Positions 1 to 13,054 of a DNA stretch of 64,000 nucleotides are shown here, one piece after another (the stretch's first letter is position 1; every line of letters begins with the position of its first letter). Under the pieces are notes generated by a model. It ran no database searches and was not told the origin of the DNA. It saw only the letters and a list, made by a program, of their open reading frames with translations. Made by a program: the position numbers and the translations under genes. This DNA is from Acephala macrosclerotiorum (Eukaryota > Ascomycota > Leotiomycetes > Helotiales > Mollisiaceae), in assembly GCA_014904845.1 (NCBI GenBank), contig MU119378.1, forward strand, positions 1 to 64,000, given 5' to 3'.

Positions 1-1538
1 TTTTTTCAAAATTTTTTAATTATAATTTTTCAATTTTATATTAATTTAAAAACTATAATTTCTTTTTAATATTATTTATTTCTTTTTTTATTTCTTTAAA
101 ATTTTAATATGTATTATTTTATATACAAATAATTTTATTAATCGAATATATTTTATTTATTTAAATATTTTATTACGATTTTTTTTAAAAATTTATATAT
201 ATTTTTTTTATAAAAACGATTTATAAATATTTGCTTTTTTTTATTTTTTTTTTTTAAAATTCATTTAATACATTTTATAAAAAATTAATATAAAACTATT
301 TATTTAAAACTTTTAAAATTTTCTATTTAAAATTAATACTATGACATTTTAATTATATATATTAATATATTTTAAAAACTTTTCTCGTAAAAATAAACAA
401 ATTTTACAATTTTCAATTATTTAAAACGTAAAAATATTTATTTATTTTTTTTATATAATTTTTTTATAAATATAAAAATTTATAATTTTTTTCGATTTTA
501 TTAATAAATTTTTTTTTTTCAAATTTATACGTTTTCTATTTTTAAAATTCAATTAATTTATTATATTATTTTTTTACGCGCAAATTTTACAATTTCAATT
601 TTTACTCTTAAAATTCTTATAATATTATTATTATATTTCAAAAAAATACTTTATTAAATTTTAAAAATACGAATTTTACATACAAAAAACGAAACGAAAA
701 TAATTATAATATGTTTATATAAATCATATAATATAATTTCAATAATTTATAAAAAATTATTAATAAATTACTATTTAAAAAAAAATAATTACAATTAATA
801 ATATTAATAATAAATTTATAAAAATTAAAAACGTAATAAAAAAATTTTTAATTAAATAAAAAAAAAATATAAAATAATATTATTTTGAAATTTTTTAAAA
901 AATTTTTAAAATAATATATAATTTTAAATAAAAATTTTTTTTTAAAATAAATAAAATAAAAAAATTATATATTACATTTTAATAAATTCGATTTAATTTG
1001 ATTAAAACTTTTAATAATATATTTAAATATTATAATTAAAAATTTTTTTTCGAATTTAAATATTTTAATAATTTATTAAAAATTTTATTAATAAATTTTA
1101 TAATAAATATATATATTAAAAATTCGAATAAATATTTTATATAAAACATTTTACGTTTCGTAAAATTATTAAAATTATTAATATAATTATTATTGAAAAA
1201 AACAAAATTTGTAATATATTATTTATAAAAATACTTTTTCGATTTATCGATTATAAAAAAACGTTAATATATTTAAAAAATGCGAACAATAATTTAATAA
1301 TTACAAATTTAAATAAAATAAATTTAAAAAAATTATTTTTTATTTTTTACTTTTACAAATTTTTAATAATTAAAAAATATATTAAAAATTTTTTTTCGAT
1401 TTTTATAAATAAATCTAAAAAATAATCGATTATTATTATTAATAATATAAATATTCAAAATATTAAATTTCAAAAAACTATTAATATTAATATTTTATTT
1501 TTTAATCAATTTTATTAATTAACGATAACGATAATAAC

Positions 1539-1572
<34 letters not shown>

Positions 1573-3229
1573 ATTTTTTTATATAAAACTTTTTATTTTT
1601 TTAAATCTTTCAAATTTTTCGAACTTTTTAATCTATTTTTTTTTTCGTTTCGATTTTTATATTAATCAAATTCAAAAAATCTATTATTAATAATAAAAAA
1701 TATTATAATATATTTACGTTTATATCAAAAAAACACAAAATTATTATTATTTTATCGCAATTTAATACTATTTTATTTCGATTAATTCGCGAGTTTTAAT
1801 TAAATAATATACGTTCAATAATTAATTGTATATACAATATAAATAATATTTAAAAATCAAATATTATTTTTTTTAATATTTTAAATTTTATTAATCGTAT
1901 TAAAATTTTAAATACTATTTATAATACTTACAAATACTCGTTTATTAAATAATTTTATTGAATTTATTATATAATATTCTATGAAAATTTCGATTTATAC
2001 TTTGAAAACAATAAAAAATAAATTGAAATTATAAAAATACGATTATTCAAAATTTATAAATTGTATATTAAAAAAATTTTTTTTCGATTTATTTGAATTT
2101 ATTTTAATATTTATTTTTAATTTATAAATATTTTTACTATTTTTCAATATAAATAAAAAATACTAATAAAAAATCGATTTTAATTTTTACAAATTTTTAT
2201 TCTTTTTAATTAAATCGTTTATTGATCTAAAAATTATAATAATTTTTACTTTATAAAATTTCTTTAAATAAACGAAAAAAAAAAATATTTTATCGTTTTT
2301 TTTTAAAGAAATTAATATATTGAAATTTTATTATCGACGAATTTTTTTTAACGAATTTTTTTTTTTATACAATACATATTTTTTTTTATTGTTCAATTTT
2401 TGTAAATAGATTTCAAATTTTAAATAATTTATTCGCGATTTAACGATTATAAAAAAACGATAAATTAATTGTTTTAATTCTCTAAAAAAAATATTTAAAT
2501 AAATTTTTTTTTTAGTACTAAAAATCGAATTTTAATTAGAGATTTTTTGAAATAAATTTAATTAAATATTATAAAAAAAAAATTTCAAAAATTGAAATTG
2601 TACGTTTATAAATAAAGATTTTTATCGATTAAAAATACGTCGAAAATCTTAAGAATTTTAATTTTTTTATTTTATTTTTCGTAAATTTAATATTTGTTAA
2701 TATTAATAAAAAAATTATTAGTAATACTATTTACAAATAATTCAAAAAAAATTATAACAAATTTTAAACTTTTTTCGAAAATCGATTTCAAAAATTTTTT
2801 AATAATAAATTTTTTTTTAATAATATTCAATTTAAAAAAATTAATATAATTTTCAATATAATTCGTTGTACGAAACTTTTAAATTATTCTATTATTCGAT
2901 ATAAAACTTTTTAATAATTAAATTATTAAAACTCGTTTAATAATAAATATTTGTATACTTATTAATAAAAACAAATTATAATTCAAATCAAATTAATTTT
3001 TCAATATTTTAAAATAAAAAAAATAAAAATATTTTTTAATAATAAGTTTTTTTTTAAATGCGAAATTAAAAATATTTAATTATTTTTAACGATAAATTTG
3101 AGTTTAAAATTCGTTTACTTTTTTTCTTTTTATTAAATTCTAAAGAAAAAAAAAAAAATTATAAAAAAGTTTAATACTAATAAAAATATTAAAAAGATTA
3201 TTAGATTTTTAAAAAAAAAAAATAATAAT

Positions 3230-3330
3230 TTGAAAAATTTTAAACTTTGAATTTTTGATTTAAAACGAGTTTTTTTTTTTTTTTTATTTAAACTTTGAAT
3301 TTTTGATTTAAAACGAATTTTTTTTTTTTT
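3230..3330. repeat. Short tandem duplication
   Basis: A unit containing AACTTTGAATTTTTGATTT followed by AAAACGA and a long T run occurs twice back to back, about 53 bp apart. It is local and non-coding, possibly a replication-slippage product inside the degraded block. Confidence 0.6.
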
Positions 3331-3639
3331 TTTAATTTTTTTTTTCGAGACTTGAAACGAGTTCGTTATATAAAAAAACGATTATAATAAAACTATGTAT
3401 TTTTTTTTTAAAAATCTTTGTAAATAACTAATTTCGAAAGTAGTACTAATTACGTGTTTTTTAGTACATAAGAAGTTTTCGTTTATTATAAACTAATCAA
3501 TAATTTTTTCTATTTCTATTTTAATTGATTAATTAATTGATTTACGAATTACGAATTATTTCAAATAAGTTTAATTCATTGATTAAAACGAATTAATTTA
3601 CGATTAGATTTTTTTATTTTGTATTTTATTGTTTTTTTA

Positions 3640-4445
3640 TATTATTCGATAAAATTTAAAATTTTAATAAAATTATTTTAATTTTAAATGTTTATAAAAC
3701 GTTTAAATTAAATTTTTTTAATTTGAAATTTAAAATAAAAATAAATTACTAAAATCGAAAACTTTAAAACTTTTTATAAAAATATTTTTACGAGATCTAC
3801 GAAATAAAATATACGTTAAATATCAAAATAAAAACTTCATTCGTTAATTAATTCGTTTATAAATCGATTATAAACGAATTTTTTTTTTTAAAATAAGAAA
3901 AATATTTTAATTATTCATTTAAAAAAATTATTAAATATATAAAAATTAAATTCGAAATTTTATATATTTTAATAATATATTAAAAAAAATAAAAAAAAAT
4001 TATTTTATAAAATATTATAAAAAAAAGTTTTATAAAAAAATTAATCGAAAATTTCGAATTATTATTTAATAAATTATAATAAATTCGAAAAAAATAATTA
4101 AAAAAAAATTATAAAAATAATAATATAAAAAATTATATTTTATAAATTTATAATAATATTAAAAAATATTATATATATTTTAAAATATTTTTTTCGTTTT
4201 AAAAAAAAAATCCGTTTATAATCGATTTATAAATAAATTAATTAATAAACAAATTTTTTTTTTCAATATTCAATATATATTTTATTTTATAGATTTCATA
4301 AAAACGTTTTTATAAGAAGTTTTAAAGTTTTCAATTTTAATAATTTATTTTTATTTTAAATTAATAATTAATAATTTTTAATTTAAACGTTTTATAAATA
4401 TTTAAAAATAAAATAATAATTTTAAATTTTATCGAGTAATAAAAT
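3640..4445. repeat. Long inverted repeat, two ~250-bp arms
   Basis: The left arm (about 3640-3890) and right arm (about 4200-4445) are reverse complements along nearly their whole length, separated by about 310 bp of AT-rich spacer. The inner ends match best: poly-T after CGATTATAAACGAA on the left mirrors poly-A before TCCGTTTATAATCG on the right. Differences are mostly C/T or G/A transitions, as RIP would leave. This could be a foldback or terminal-inverted-repeat DNA transposon relic, or two copies of one element inserted head to head. No transposase can be read. Confidence 0.6.
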
Positions 4446-4462
4446 CAATAAATCGATAAATT

Positions 4463-4960
4463 TTTTAGTATTTAAAATAAAAACGTATTACGAAATTTTA
4501 TATTATTAAAAAAATATTCTTTGAAATTTTCGTTTTTTATATTAAATTATTACGATCGATTTAATTAATTTAAATTACTTTTTTTAATATATAATTTCAA
4601 AAAAAAAACTTTTTAAATTTTTTTTTAAAAATTGTATAATTATAAAAATATTTAATATTTAAATAAATATTTTAATATTTAAAATAAAAACGTATTTTTA
4701 ATAGAATTTTATATTAAAAATTTTTTTTTTAAGATTTTCGTTTTTTATATTAAATTATTACGATTAATTTTATTAATTTTTATTTATTAAAAAAAAGATT
4801 TTTAAAATTTTTTTTAAAAATTATATAATTATAAATAGTATATTAATATTTTAATATTGAAAATAAAAATATATTTAAAAAATTTTAATATTTTTTATTA
4901 AAAAAACAATTATTAATTTTAGTATTTAAAATAATAACGTACTTTAAAATTTTATAATTA
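4463..4960. repeat. Degenerate tandem repeat, ~200-bp period
   Basis: The motif TTTAGTATTTAAAATAAAAA and close variants recur at about 4463, 4670, 4850 and 4918. The first two units are about 207 bp apart and also share a downstream block with TTTTCGTTTTTTATATTAAA at equivalent positions; the third is about 180 bp further and the last is truncated. It is a decayed tandem array, non-coding, of unknown origin. Confidence 0.5.
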
Positions 4961-5258
4961 TTAATTTTATTAAATATAATTATATTTTATTAATTTACGT
5001 AATAACAAATTAATAAAATTATTTGAAATTTAAAATTTAATAATATTTAATTAAATTTCAATTTATTTTCGAATATTAAATTATTTATATAATAATTTAA
5101 ATTAATATTTAAAACGTAATATAATTAAAATTTTAATATTTTTTATTCAAACGATTATATATTATTATAAAATTTTTAAATTATTTTTATTATAAAATTT
5201 TTTAATAAATTAATTAATTTATTACATTTAAATATTTCGATTAAATTTTATTAAAATC

Positions 5259-5381
5259 TATTAAAAAAATAATATATATAATAAAAAATAATCCATTTTA
5301 TAAAATTATAATATAAAAATTAAACTCGATAAATTATATTAAATTAAATTAAATTATATTATTTAATTTCGAGTTTTTTCA
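5259..5381. repeat. LTR-like repeat copy A
   Basis: This 123-bp segment is repeated in direct orientation at 19573-19676 (104 bp). The length difference is mainly an internal duplication of AATTA-rich sequence in this copy. The segment starts TATTAAAA (from TGTT if RIP changed G to A) and ends TTTTTTCA, fitting the TG...CA ends of an LTR. The flanking five bases do not match those outside the other copy, so no target duplication supports the pair. Solo LTRs or another dispersed repeat are equally possible. Confidence 0.4.
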
Positions 5382-6713
5382 CGTAATAAAATATCGTTTT
5401 TTAAAAAAATTTTACAAAATTTTTTCTTTTTTTATTTTATTTAAAACTTAAAATAATTACAAATTCGTAGTTATATTTTTTATTTTTTTTATAAAAGTAA
5501 AAAACATTTCGTATATATAATTTATATCGTAAAAAAAAAAAATTTAAAAAATATTATTTTAATTTTTTTTTTCTAATAATTTTAATATTAATTCTTTATT
5601 TTTATAATCGTAAAATTTTTATTTTTCAATTGATTTTTTATTATTTTACTAACAATTTTCGTATTTTTTCTTATATTAACTCGCTAATAAAATTCTAAAA
5701 AATTTAAAAAAAAATAATAAATTTTAATATTAATATAATAATAAAACGTATAAAATTTATCGATATTAAATATATTTAATATTTATACGACGTAATTGAA
5801 TTCAATATATTTAAAAAATAAAAATATTAATTTTATAAATTAATATAATATTTTAATAAAACTTTATATTAATTAATAAAAACAAATATCGATTAAATAA
5901 ATTATTTATAATTTCAATTTTATTAATATTATTTTTATAAAAAATTATTTAAATAATAATTAAAAAATTTTTAATAAAATATAAAATTACAAAAAATATA
6001 TTATTAATAAAATTAAAATAATTATAATATTAATAATAAATAGTATTATTATATATTAAAATTATTTTTTTCGAAATTAGTTTAAAAATAATATATTATT
6101 GAAATAAATAATAAAAATTAATTTAATTATTTAACGATCGAAAATTGTTTTATAATATTATAATCGTTTTATAAAAAAAAAAAATTAACTCGTTATTAAA
6201 TTTTTTATTTTACTATATTTTAAAGTAAATATTTACGAAATATAATTCGTTTATAAATTCGATAATAAAATATTTCGTATAAATATATTTATAATTTTTT
6301 TAACGTATTTTAAAGTTTTAAAATCGAAATATTTTTCGTATTACGATTTTTATTAATTTTTTATATTTTAAAAATAATAAAATCGTATTTTTAAAATTTT
6401 ATTAATTACTTCGATTAAATTTTTTATTTTAATTAATATTTCGTTCGAAATAAAATCGAATAAATTTTTTTAAAATAAATTTTTTAATATATTTAATAAT
6501 TGATTTTTATTTTTTTTAAATTTTAATATTAAAAATATTTATTAATAAATTTTATAATATTTTTTAATATTTATATAATTAATTTAAATCGCTAGTTTTT
6601 ATAATATTAATATTAAAAAATAAATTATATTTTCTAAAAACGATAATTTTATTAATTTTTACGTTTTTATTTTCAATTTTTTTATCGATATTTATCGCGT
6701 TTATTTCGAATAT

Positions 6714-6942
6714 TGTTAGAACGTTCGAGAACAAATCACGAAATACTAAAATCTTAATCTGGTATCAATAATTCAATTCTGTTTGCTTTTTCTCAGAAGG
6801 GGCATTTTTCTATCTATATAATTAAACAGAGTAAACGTAAGATTAAAGAGTGGACGCTAGGGCAACTATTGCTAAGAGCAATAGAGATTATAGTTAAAAT
6901 CATTTAATCAATCGCTTAAGCGATTACATAATTGAACCGATA
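6714..6942 (-). repeat. 3' LTR of the Copia element
   Basis: The 229-bp copy begins TGTTAGAACG on the plus strand and ends ACCGATA; the terminal TA is CA after a C-to-T change. It differs from the other LTR apparently only by C/T and G/A transitions. It carries a 16-bp palindrome AATCGCTTAAGCGATT (6910-6925) and a hairpin with stems ATTGCT/AGCAAT. It is the less mutated of the two LTRs. Confidence 0.93.
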
Positions 6943-7463
6943 CTAGTAATTCTTTTTTTGGGAGGAAACGCTTTTTCTAACTCGTAAACTAAATACAGAA
7001 AAGAGTATTATCGCAATTATTAACGCGTTGTCCCACTACTAAATACTAGAAGGAAATTTGATCGTGAATTAATCGTCGTTACGTATTGTAATGTTTAATC
7101 GATCAGGTCAAACTTGGAAAAATTCTTTCAAACCCGGTGTTTATAATCTTCGAGTCAATCGGAAGCCCTGCTCCCGAAAACATCGAAAATATCGAAAAAC
7201 ACTAAAAATACCAAAACAATAATTACACGTTTTTCTTTCTAGTATTGTCTTTTTCAACGATCGTTTTCCCCGCTATTTTTACTTTCGCCGATTGATTCCT
7301 GGGCTTCGGGACATTGCACCTATTTTTGTACTTTGATATTAAAGCGATTGGTACTAACGAGCGATTCAAATGCTTTATTAGCGTTAAACTTGATTATGAC
7401 ATTAGTTGGATTACTATTCCTAGTAATCTATTGAATCTCCGAGAGTTTTCTGCGTTTATACGA

Positions 7464-7895
7464 TTATTTGATGGCCATGATATTGATTATGAGACGCTTT
7501 TCCTTAGTAGTACCGAGCTTGACCATGTACTCGTAGAGAAAGAAAAAATCGGTGCAAATGACCACGGAAATTGGATTCAATTCGAGTCGTTTTATGATAA
7601 GATCAAAAGTAGTAGAAATCGAGATTCTTATGTCGATTTCTATTGTTATTGCGTATAATTCAAAAGTTAAAACAGTACGAGTAATTCTTTTGTACTTCGT
7701 TGAATTCCAATAGAATAAATTGCCCCGTAAATCGAATTGTTTATCGCTATAGGTCTCATTGTCAAAAACGACGATATATTCGATTTGCGAATTGAGATTT
7801 TTATTCATGGTAAAAGAATTGTTTATAAAAACGAAAAATTTCGTTAAATATAAATTCAAACAAAAGAATCGAAGTTTACAATCGAAATTGTTCAT
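7464..7895 (-). pseudogene. Copia RNase H domain relic
   Basis: A 143-codon open stretch inside the element that still reads as the RNase H end of a Ty1/Copia polyprotein: YSDKQFDLRGNLFYW, then CTD-like ICTDFFFLYEY, then KLGTTKEKRLIINIM. The next codon after MAIK is a stop, but the same frame continues with SYKRRKLSEI and NSNPTNVM, matching the conserved tail of this family. The stops fit CAA/CGA to TAA/TGA changes. It is the best-preserved coding piece of the element. Confidence 0.88.
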
Positions 7896-10800
7896 CTGCT
7901 ATTGTAATCGTTTATTCAGCGTTACAACTTGCTTTTTTTCGGGATATTGATATTGAGTTGCCGTCGACATGTCGTACGCAGTTTTCGATTGGTAAATAAA
8001 ATTAATATATACTCCTCGAATACGTTGTTCGAGATACGTTTGTTTGTAAAAGTTTGATTTCAAATCAATTAAACTTAAGCGTTTACTTTACCCTTTTTGC
8101 GAAAGTACAATCCCATTTCCGATTTTATTTACTATTAGTTTGTATCCGTTGAATAACAAAAGAATATTCAACGTGAGAAACTCTATAAATTTAATTAGTA
8201 ATTTGACCTTTTGCAATTTAGAGTTTTCTAGTTTTACAAAGGTTTAATCTCCCAAGATAAGCGTATCGTCGATTTATATGTCGATTATCTCGAATGAAAT
8301 ATAATTATTCTTCGTAATAAATAGATAGGAATCGAAGATTAAAAATTCTATCGAGAATTTGTTTCTGTAGTAAATACTATACGTTCTATACTAGTGCATT
8401 CTCACTTTTAAAACTTCGTAGAAAAGTTTAATTACTTTAAAAACGACGTTTAATAAAAGTTTATTTGTTATTTTCTTCGAAGATTTAACGAAGATAACAC
8501 GTGTTAATAGGATTGTTAATTGCACGTATATTTGAATAATGTCTCTCAAATAAAAACTAATTTCTTTGAATTTAAGAAATAAAACTAAAACGACGATAAT
8601 TCGTTGATTAATGCGTTGGATAATCGGAGATTGAATCAATATTATTTTTTTATTTTCATCGTTAAATATTTAAATCATAAGACGAGATTTCTCGTATAAA
8701 ATTATTGTTTTTATATTTTTAATCTCGTTTACTAATTTTGAATCGAAAATTCGTTAATTATTAATTTTTTTCGAGTTATTGAAAATTAATTCAAAGACTC
8801 TTTTCGTAATTAGTCTATCAATTTCCTTTTTACGAGAAACTGTAAATGAATCGTTTAAAGTAGTAATGATTTTTTTTGTGCGAAAGTTTATAAACAATTG
8901 TTTATTTTTAGTTTTTTTCTCGATCAAATAAACTTTGAAAATTTCTATATTTATACAAATTGTTATATAGATATGTTCGTCGAGATTAAAAACGTAGAAA
9001 AAAATTTTTATTGTAATTTGAGATAAATGTAAATTTTTTTTCGAAGTATACGAGGTTTTCTCGATCGAGCGAAATAAATTAAATATGTTTTTTTTTGTTT
9101 TCGAACTTTTTTTAAAAAGATTTAATTCTAGGTTTAAATTCTTTAATAAGTTTTCTTTTAATAAATAATTTTTTGATTATTCTTTGAATTATTCGAAATT
9201 TTAATAAAATAATTTTATTGTAATACTACGAAAATTCTTTAATTTATTTAATAATTGTAATTAATATATTTTTTTATTTACTATCAAAAGCGTATATAAT
9301 TCTCTTTATTTTTTATTTTCTTTTTAAATAAATACGTTTGAATTTAGAAATAAATCGATCAAATAATAATTTCGTAGACTATTTTTTATTCGTAGAATAT
9401 CGTTGATTTGGCGAATAATGTAATATTTTCGAATTGCAATTATTGTACTTTCTATCGCTTTAATTCTAACGACAATTGATATTGTAAGCGCGTTTTATTG
9501 TAATATTCGAGAATAAGTATTGAAAACAAAAAATGTAAAAATAATATTGTTCGATCTCATCGTATTATTAATTGTTTTAATCGTCATTTGAAATCGCTTT
9601 TTTTTTCGCAAATTGGAGAGTTTTTGAAATAATATATTATATGCACGCTTTAATAGAGCGTAGTATTTCTTTATTAAATTAATCGAATTATAAATTTCTA
9701 TCGATATAATTTTCGAATCGATATTTATACTTTTAATATTATCGCGAAATTCTTTAAAATTGAAATTCGTTCCGAGATTATAAATAGTAAATATTAATAA
9801 TTCAAAGTAAACGTCGATTTAATACGCTTAGAAAACGTTTTATACTTTTTTCGTCGATATATTTACAAAAAACCTCGCGACTTAAAATATTATAATCTCG
9901 TTTACGATTTAAAGTATTAATTTCCCGTCGATTTACAATACGTTTAAATAAACGAAATAATTGAAATCATAATCGTCGCGTAGTGTAAACTTGAAACGAT
10001 CGAGAGATTTATTATTCATTTGGTATTATTAGTAGAATTTTGTTATCTTTTTAATTTCTTTGAAATTCGTAGAATGTTTTTTATATTTTAGTACTCGCGC
10101 GAATTTAGCGATTGATAAATATTCAAAGTATTTATACAATCGTTTAAACTTCGTTTTAATCAAATAATAAATAGTAAAATCGATTTTTACTATAAAAATC
10201 TTACAATTACTATAAATTAAATTTTCGAATAAATTAAACAATATTCAAAGATATTTAAACGTTTTAATAATAGACGTACGTCGTTTATTTCGAATAAATA
10301 TATTGTTAAAATTGTCGAATTTAATTCGCAGTTTATTTATATTTTGAAAGTATAGTAAAAAAAGTACGTTTATTGAGACTACGTAAAACGTAATACGTTC
10401 AATTGGTGTATCGACGTCGATAATTTCAAAAGATGAAATTTCGTCGATTTTAAATTTAATTATTGTTTTTCTAGTTTTAAATTCGTTTAATTTAACGTTT
10501 TGAATTCGTTAAAAAATCAAGTATTGGTTTTCGTTGATAATCGATCGTTGAATGGCGCTAATATCGATTATAATATCTATGAAAACGTTTAATGTGTAGC
10601 GATTCGTTAAATACGTTTTTATATTAGTAGATATTGAAAGCGATTTCGATTGTATTGCGGTATTTGATATCGTATAATAAATTGATTGGCGATCGAGTAA
10701 TTCGATGATTTTAAGTCTATTAATCGTATTGTAGAATGTTATAAAGTAATTAATTAATCGCGTAATATCGTTTCCGTATAAATCTCTTTTTTTAATAAGT

Positions 10801-12820
10801 TCAACGACGAATTGTTTGTATTTTTTAGTAATATCGAAGTTTAATTTTTCGAATTCAATTACAAATTAAATTATTTTGTTTTTGTCGAACGATTTCGATT
10901 TTTTAAAGTCGTTATACGCTTTTTTTCTTTTTTCTAGCGTATAGTAAATATTTTAATAATTCGAGTTTTTATAAACGAAATATTTTTTTTCGTTTTAATA
11001 TGTTGTTGATTTTTTGTAATTAGTTTGATCGCTATATTGAGTATTTTTATCGTGATATTTGCGATTTGCGAAGTATAATCCGGTTATATCTTGGTAAACT
11101 TTTTTTTTTTCGATTATAAAAGTTTTAAAAATTGTTTTTATTTTCGTTTGAAATGAAATCGCGTTGTGAACGTTTTCATATGTCGTTTGGAAGTTCGATA
11201 AAAGTCGAAGGAACGTTTAATAGTACTTTGGTACGCTTTGGTAAGTATAGTAGAATTTGTTTCGTATAGTGGTTTTTGTTCGTATGTTTGGACGTAGATT
11301 AAACTGTTTTTAGATTAGTTTTTGGTGTAGTATTTCGAAGTATTCGAAGGTCGTCTTGTTTGGGTTTTGCACTCGAATTAACGCGAGTATAATCGTATTC
11401 TATCAATTGAATATTTTATTTCAACGTTTTTCGATTTTGAAGTTCGATTTTACAATTTCAATTATTTTATCGAAAAGCAAATCTTTCCCAACGAGTTTCT
11501 AATAATAGAATTCGCTAGTCTCGTCGGTAAATATAATCGAAAACGCGTTACGATAATTTTTAGATTTAATATTTATTTTCGAATATAAATCTTTGAATAC
11601 TCGTATAAATATATTCAATGAATTTTTTTTTTCGTAGTATTTGAATTTGTTATTGTAAATTTTTATGAGAATAATTAATTTTTTATCGAGATTAAATATT
11701 GTTTAATTCTCGCGATCGAAATTGTATATTAATCGATTAGAATTTTTTGGTAACTTTTCAACTTCTAATAATAATAAGAACAACGGATTTTATTTCAAAT
11801 TTTCGTTCTTTAATAACAAATTTAATAATAATGTTTTATTGCGTTTTTAAAATTGTTTTTAAAGTATTATATGTTCGAATAACGTCGTTTGCTCTATAAA
11901 AAGTTTTGTAACAAGTTTTAATAATTGAAAAAAAAAGTTCGAAAGTGTCAATATTATTTTTTTAATCTTTTCAATAAAAATAGCGAAAAACGCTAATTTT
12001 CGAGTTTGTTTTATCTTTAAATCGATTATATTCTTTCATAAATTGAAGTTTTTTATTAAATTTATTTTTACAATTTTTTTATACGACTACTTTGATTGTT
12101 TTTTTTCATTTGTAATATCTATCAATACTTTTAAAACTTTAGTAAATCGTTTTTTCAATATCTATACTCTATTTATTCGTAACGTTTTACGTAGTTTTTT
12201 TTTCGTGTTTTCGTTTATTTTTTTTTCAAATATTTCCTTTGTTCATTTTAAAAATATTTCTTTATATTCTATTTATAATCTATAGTTCCGATTATTTCTC
12301 GTTTTGAAATTCTATATTTATTCCAATGTGTATTGTATTGAATCAAAAAGTAAAAAGAATAATAAAAAAATTTTTCTTTGATTAAAATCGTACTTTGAAA
12401 ATGTATAATCATACTCTCGAAAAACATTTTATCGAGTCGTATCGTACTTAGTAAATATATTAATTCGACGAATCTTTATATCGAATTCGTAAGAATTGTT
12501 TTTTTTTTTTTTTTTTTTTTTTTTTTTGTATTATTCAACAAATTACAATAAAGTACTCGTTGTTAATACGCGATAAAGCGTAAAATAAAGAATCAACCAA
12601 TTTTAGACCGGGGAAAACAAAACGAGTATAAAATCGCAATATTTTTTGAAGATTTAATAGTTTTTTTTAATACAAACAAAAACTACTTTTTTTTATATTT
12701 AATTGAATCAATAAATTGCGTATAATCTGAGTTTTTTTATTCGATCGATTTTATTTAATTATTATTTTTTCGTAAGTAATTTTATTATTTTATAATTGAA
12801 CGAGTTTAATCATTGATCAA

Positions 12821-13049
12821 TATTAAAATATTCAAAAACAAATTACGAAATACTAAAATCTTAATCTGATATTAATAATTCAATTCTATTTATTTCTTTT
12901 TAGAAAAAGTATTTTTTTACTTATATAATTAAATAAAGTAAACGTAAAATTAAAAAGTAAACACTAGAGCAATTATTGCCAAAGGCAATAAAGATCATAG
13001 TTAAGATCATTTAGTCGATCGCTTAAGCGATCACATGATTGAACCGATA
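12821..13049 (-). repeat. 5' LTR of the Copia element
   Basis: This is the 229-bp partner of the LTR at 6714-6942, starting TATTAAAATA on the plus strand. It is more heavily mutated, yet keeps a perfect 16-bp palindrome GATCGCTTAAGCGATC (13017-13032) and the hairpin ATTGCC-AAA-GGCAAT. Read on the minus strand it contains a TATA-like stretch (AATTATATAAG), as expected for the promoter of the element. Confidence 0.92.
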
Positions 13050-13054
13050 AATAT

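Larger units (their letters stand above)
1..6713. repeat. RIP-degraded AT-rich block, left part
   Basis: This is almost pure A/T sequence without any credible gene; every long reading frame is broken. The remaining cytosines sit in CpG, CpA and CpT in the first kilobases. It contains an inverted repeat, a tandem array and one copy of an LTR-like repeat (listed separately), as expected for old transposons mutated by C-to-T changes on both strands. No telomere repeat is present at the left edge. I see no other structure that I can support. Confidence 0.85.
6714..13049 (-). mobile_element. Ty1/Copia LTR retrotransposon, RIP-inactivated
   Basis: The element is 6,336 bp, bounded by two collinear 229-bp LTRs (6714-6942 and 12821-13049) and a perfect 5-bp target duplication AATAT (6709-6713 and 13050-13054). 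It reads on the minus strand. Near 10,890-11,010 a gag zinc-knuckle relic reads KKYFVYKN where Cys codons have become Tyr. Near 8,250-8,280 is a reverse transcriptase relic with DDTLILG. At 7,464-7,895 an RNase H relic contains YSDKQFDLRGNLFYW and LGTTKEKRLIINIM, and continues past a stop as SYKRRKLSEI. This gag-to-RNase H order without an intervening integrase after RT is the Copia order. Many stops and C-to-T or G-to-A changes make it non-functional. Base composition improves towards its 3' end (7-8 kb), so mutation was uneven. Confidence 0.93.

Noticed and set aside
1540..1575. AAT/ATT triplet runs looking like a repeat array
   Set aside because: Simple microsatellite expected in such composition; no spacers or regular units that would suggest anything like a CRISPR array.
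12043..12285. 80-codon Phe/Ile-rich plus-strand frame in the Copia interior
   Set aside because: It is antisense to the element's gag region and its hydrophobicity is a by-product of T-rich sequence.
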